Below, in pieces: positions 63,535 through 64,000 of a DNA stretch of 64,000 nucleotides. This DNA is from Zasmidium citrigriseum (lineage: Eukaryota; Ascomycota; Dothideomycetes; Mycosphaerellales; Mycosphaerellaceae). The notes below the pieces were generated by a model. That model did no database searches and had not been told where the DNA came from. It worked only from the letters and a program-made list of their open reading frames with translations. The position numbers were made by a program, and so were the translations under genes. Numbering within the stretch: the stretch's first letter is position 1; the number at the start of each line of letters is the position of its first letter. Where the stretch lies: NCBI GenBank assembly GCA_002786025.1, contig NHNW01000031.1, positions 248,001 to 312,000 on the forward strand. Reading direction: 5' to 3'.

Positions 63535-64000
63535 TCATCTTCCAGTCCACAAATTGACGTATGAGCGTAACTTCGTCAATAAACGGTTCATCGTATCCGG
63601 AATATCGAGGCGTATGGACTTCGAATCGCCCACTCCTTGTCCTCGTGCCAAGGCATATTTCAAATGCCATCCTTTAGCCAGAAACAACAGAAGCGTCATC
63701 ATCGTATAGGCGGCATCGTTGGAGGCGCTGTGCCAACCTTTGAGTCGTCCCTCGTGGACATGTCTTGGGCTTATGCCGACGGCTTGCGCGACCGCACTCA
63801 GACTGAACGCGGTTAAACGAGCGCCGGCGGTCTGCGCGACTCGGGCGAGGAAGTATGTGTCGAAGGCCGTCACTACCTCGATCCCCGTCTGATGAGGGTC
63901 CAGTAGGTCTAATTCCAGGCTTGGAGTATGTCGCAGCGCACGCAGGTCGCCCTCCAAGCTGTGACCAACAAGCGCAACCCGTCGCTTCCCGTTGGAGGAA
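63535..64000 (-). CDS. Gfd2/YDR514C-like RNase H-fold protein (partial, runs off the window)
   Basis: Only the C-terminal 154 residues are in the window; the frame is open to base 64000. It reads KRRVALVGHSLEGDLRALRH, then VVTAFDTYFLARVAQTAG, FSLSAVAQAVGISPRHVHEG and GWHSASNDAAYTMMTLLLFL. The GH-x-x-x-x-D-L, FDT and H/N-A-x-N-D-A-x-x-T-x pattern matches the 3'-5' exonuclease-like (RNase H fold) C-terminal domain of Gfd2/YDR514C and QIP-related fungal proteins. In yeast Gfd2 is linked to mRNA export; catalytic activity here cannot be judged without the N-terminal part. Confidence 0.75.
   Translation of the reverse strand, partial: SSNGKRRVALVGHSLEGDLRALRHTPSLELDLLDPHQTGIEVVTAFDTYFLARVAQTAGARLTAFSLSAVAQAVGISPRHVHEGRLKGWHSASNDAAYTMMTLLLFLAKGWHLKYALARGQGVGDSKSIRLDIPDTMNRLLTKLRSYVNLWTGR

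Noticed and set aside
1..64000. Transposons, CRISPR arrays, rRNA, other tRNAs
   Set aside because: No terminal repeats, transposase or reverse-transcriptase-like frames, no regular repeat-spacer pattern, and no second B-box-like GGTTCRANTCC outside coding DNA were found by eye.

Overview
The window looks like nuclear DNA of a filamentous ascomycete (Pezizomycotina), most likely a dothideomycete of the Capnodiales/Mycosphaerellales type. The reasons are short introns (mostly 48-75 nt, GT...CTAAC/CTGAC...AG), GC-rich third codon positions, genes on both strands without operons, and a gene set that includes an alpha-factor-type pheromone receptor, Vps10, Pex5, Atg13, Nsa2 and Cac2. Order-level placement is inference. 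Nearly all genes were rebuilt here by joining reading frames across introns; for each, the exon lengths sum to a whole number of codons. No transposon, CRISPR array, rRNA or canonical tRNA was seen. One ambiguous base (n) lies near 20443.

Layout. 0-9.6 kb: Vps10 sorting receptor (+), an F-box-like protein with Gln-Pro-Ala-Asn repeats (-), then a divergent pair, mitoribosomal bL21m (-) and ribosome-biogenesis factor NSA2 (+). 10.5-18 kb: BRCT protein (-), pheromone receptor STE2 (+), FAM32A-like protein (-), PEX5 (-). 18.4-23.4 kb: secreted amidase (-) and CAF-1 subunit CAC2 (-). 23.4-25.6 kb: gene-poor stretch holding an interrupted tRNA-Asp-like sequence. 25.6-36.5 kb: Pho85-type cyclin (-), SnoaL-like pathogenesis-related protein with a long disordered tail (-), and a fungal regulator with an eroded zinc cluster (-). 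37.4-44.4 kb: exosome RRP43 (-) divergent from an Mpv17/PMP22-type protein (+), a DUF7587-like gene with a scrambled 3' end (-), and ATG13 (-). 45.7-53.1 kb: Baeyer-Villiger-type flavin monooxygenase (-), Pro-rich glycine-zipper protein (-), a regulator-like protein without a DNA-binding domain (+), and an NAD(P)-binding epimerase-like enzyme (+); this is the most accessory-looking part. 55-64 kb: Fe-S assembly P-loop ATPase IND1 (+), secreted GH3 beta-glucosidase (-), GNAT acetyltransferase (+), CapA-like protein (-), and the 3' part of a Gfd2/YDR514C-like RNase-H-fold protein (-) cut by the window end.

The genes are mostly unrelated housekeeping functions: protein sorting, peroxisome import, autophagy, chromatin assembly, RNA decay, ribosome and complex I assembly. 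The 45.7-53.1 kb stretch could be a small oxidative metabolic cluster, but no backbone synthase is present.

The most unusual signals are (1) the tRNA-Asp-like sequence at about 24.6-24.75 kb, with a canonical-position intron plus a second insertion in the T arm; (2) several places where coding signal jumps frame by one base (39.75-40.2, 54.5-54.9, 61.0-61.3 kb), meaning decaying genes or assembly errors; and (3) a regulator whose Zn2Cys6 motif keeps only four of six cysteines. No clearly new multi-gene system was found.
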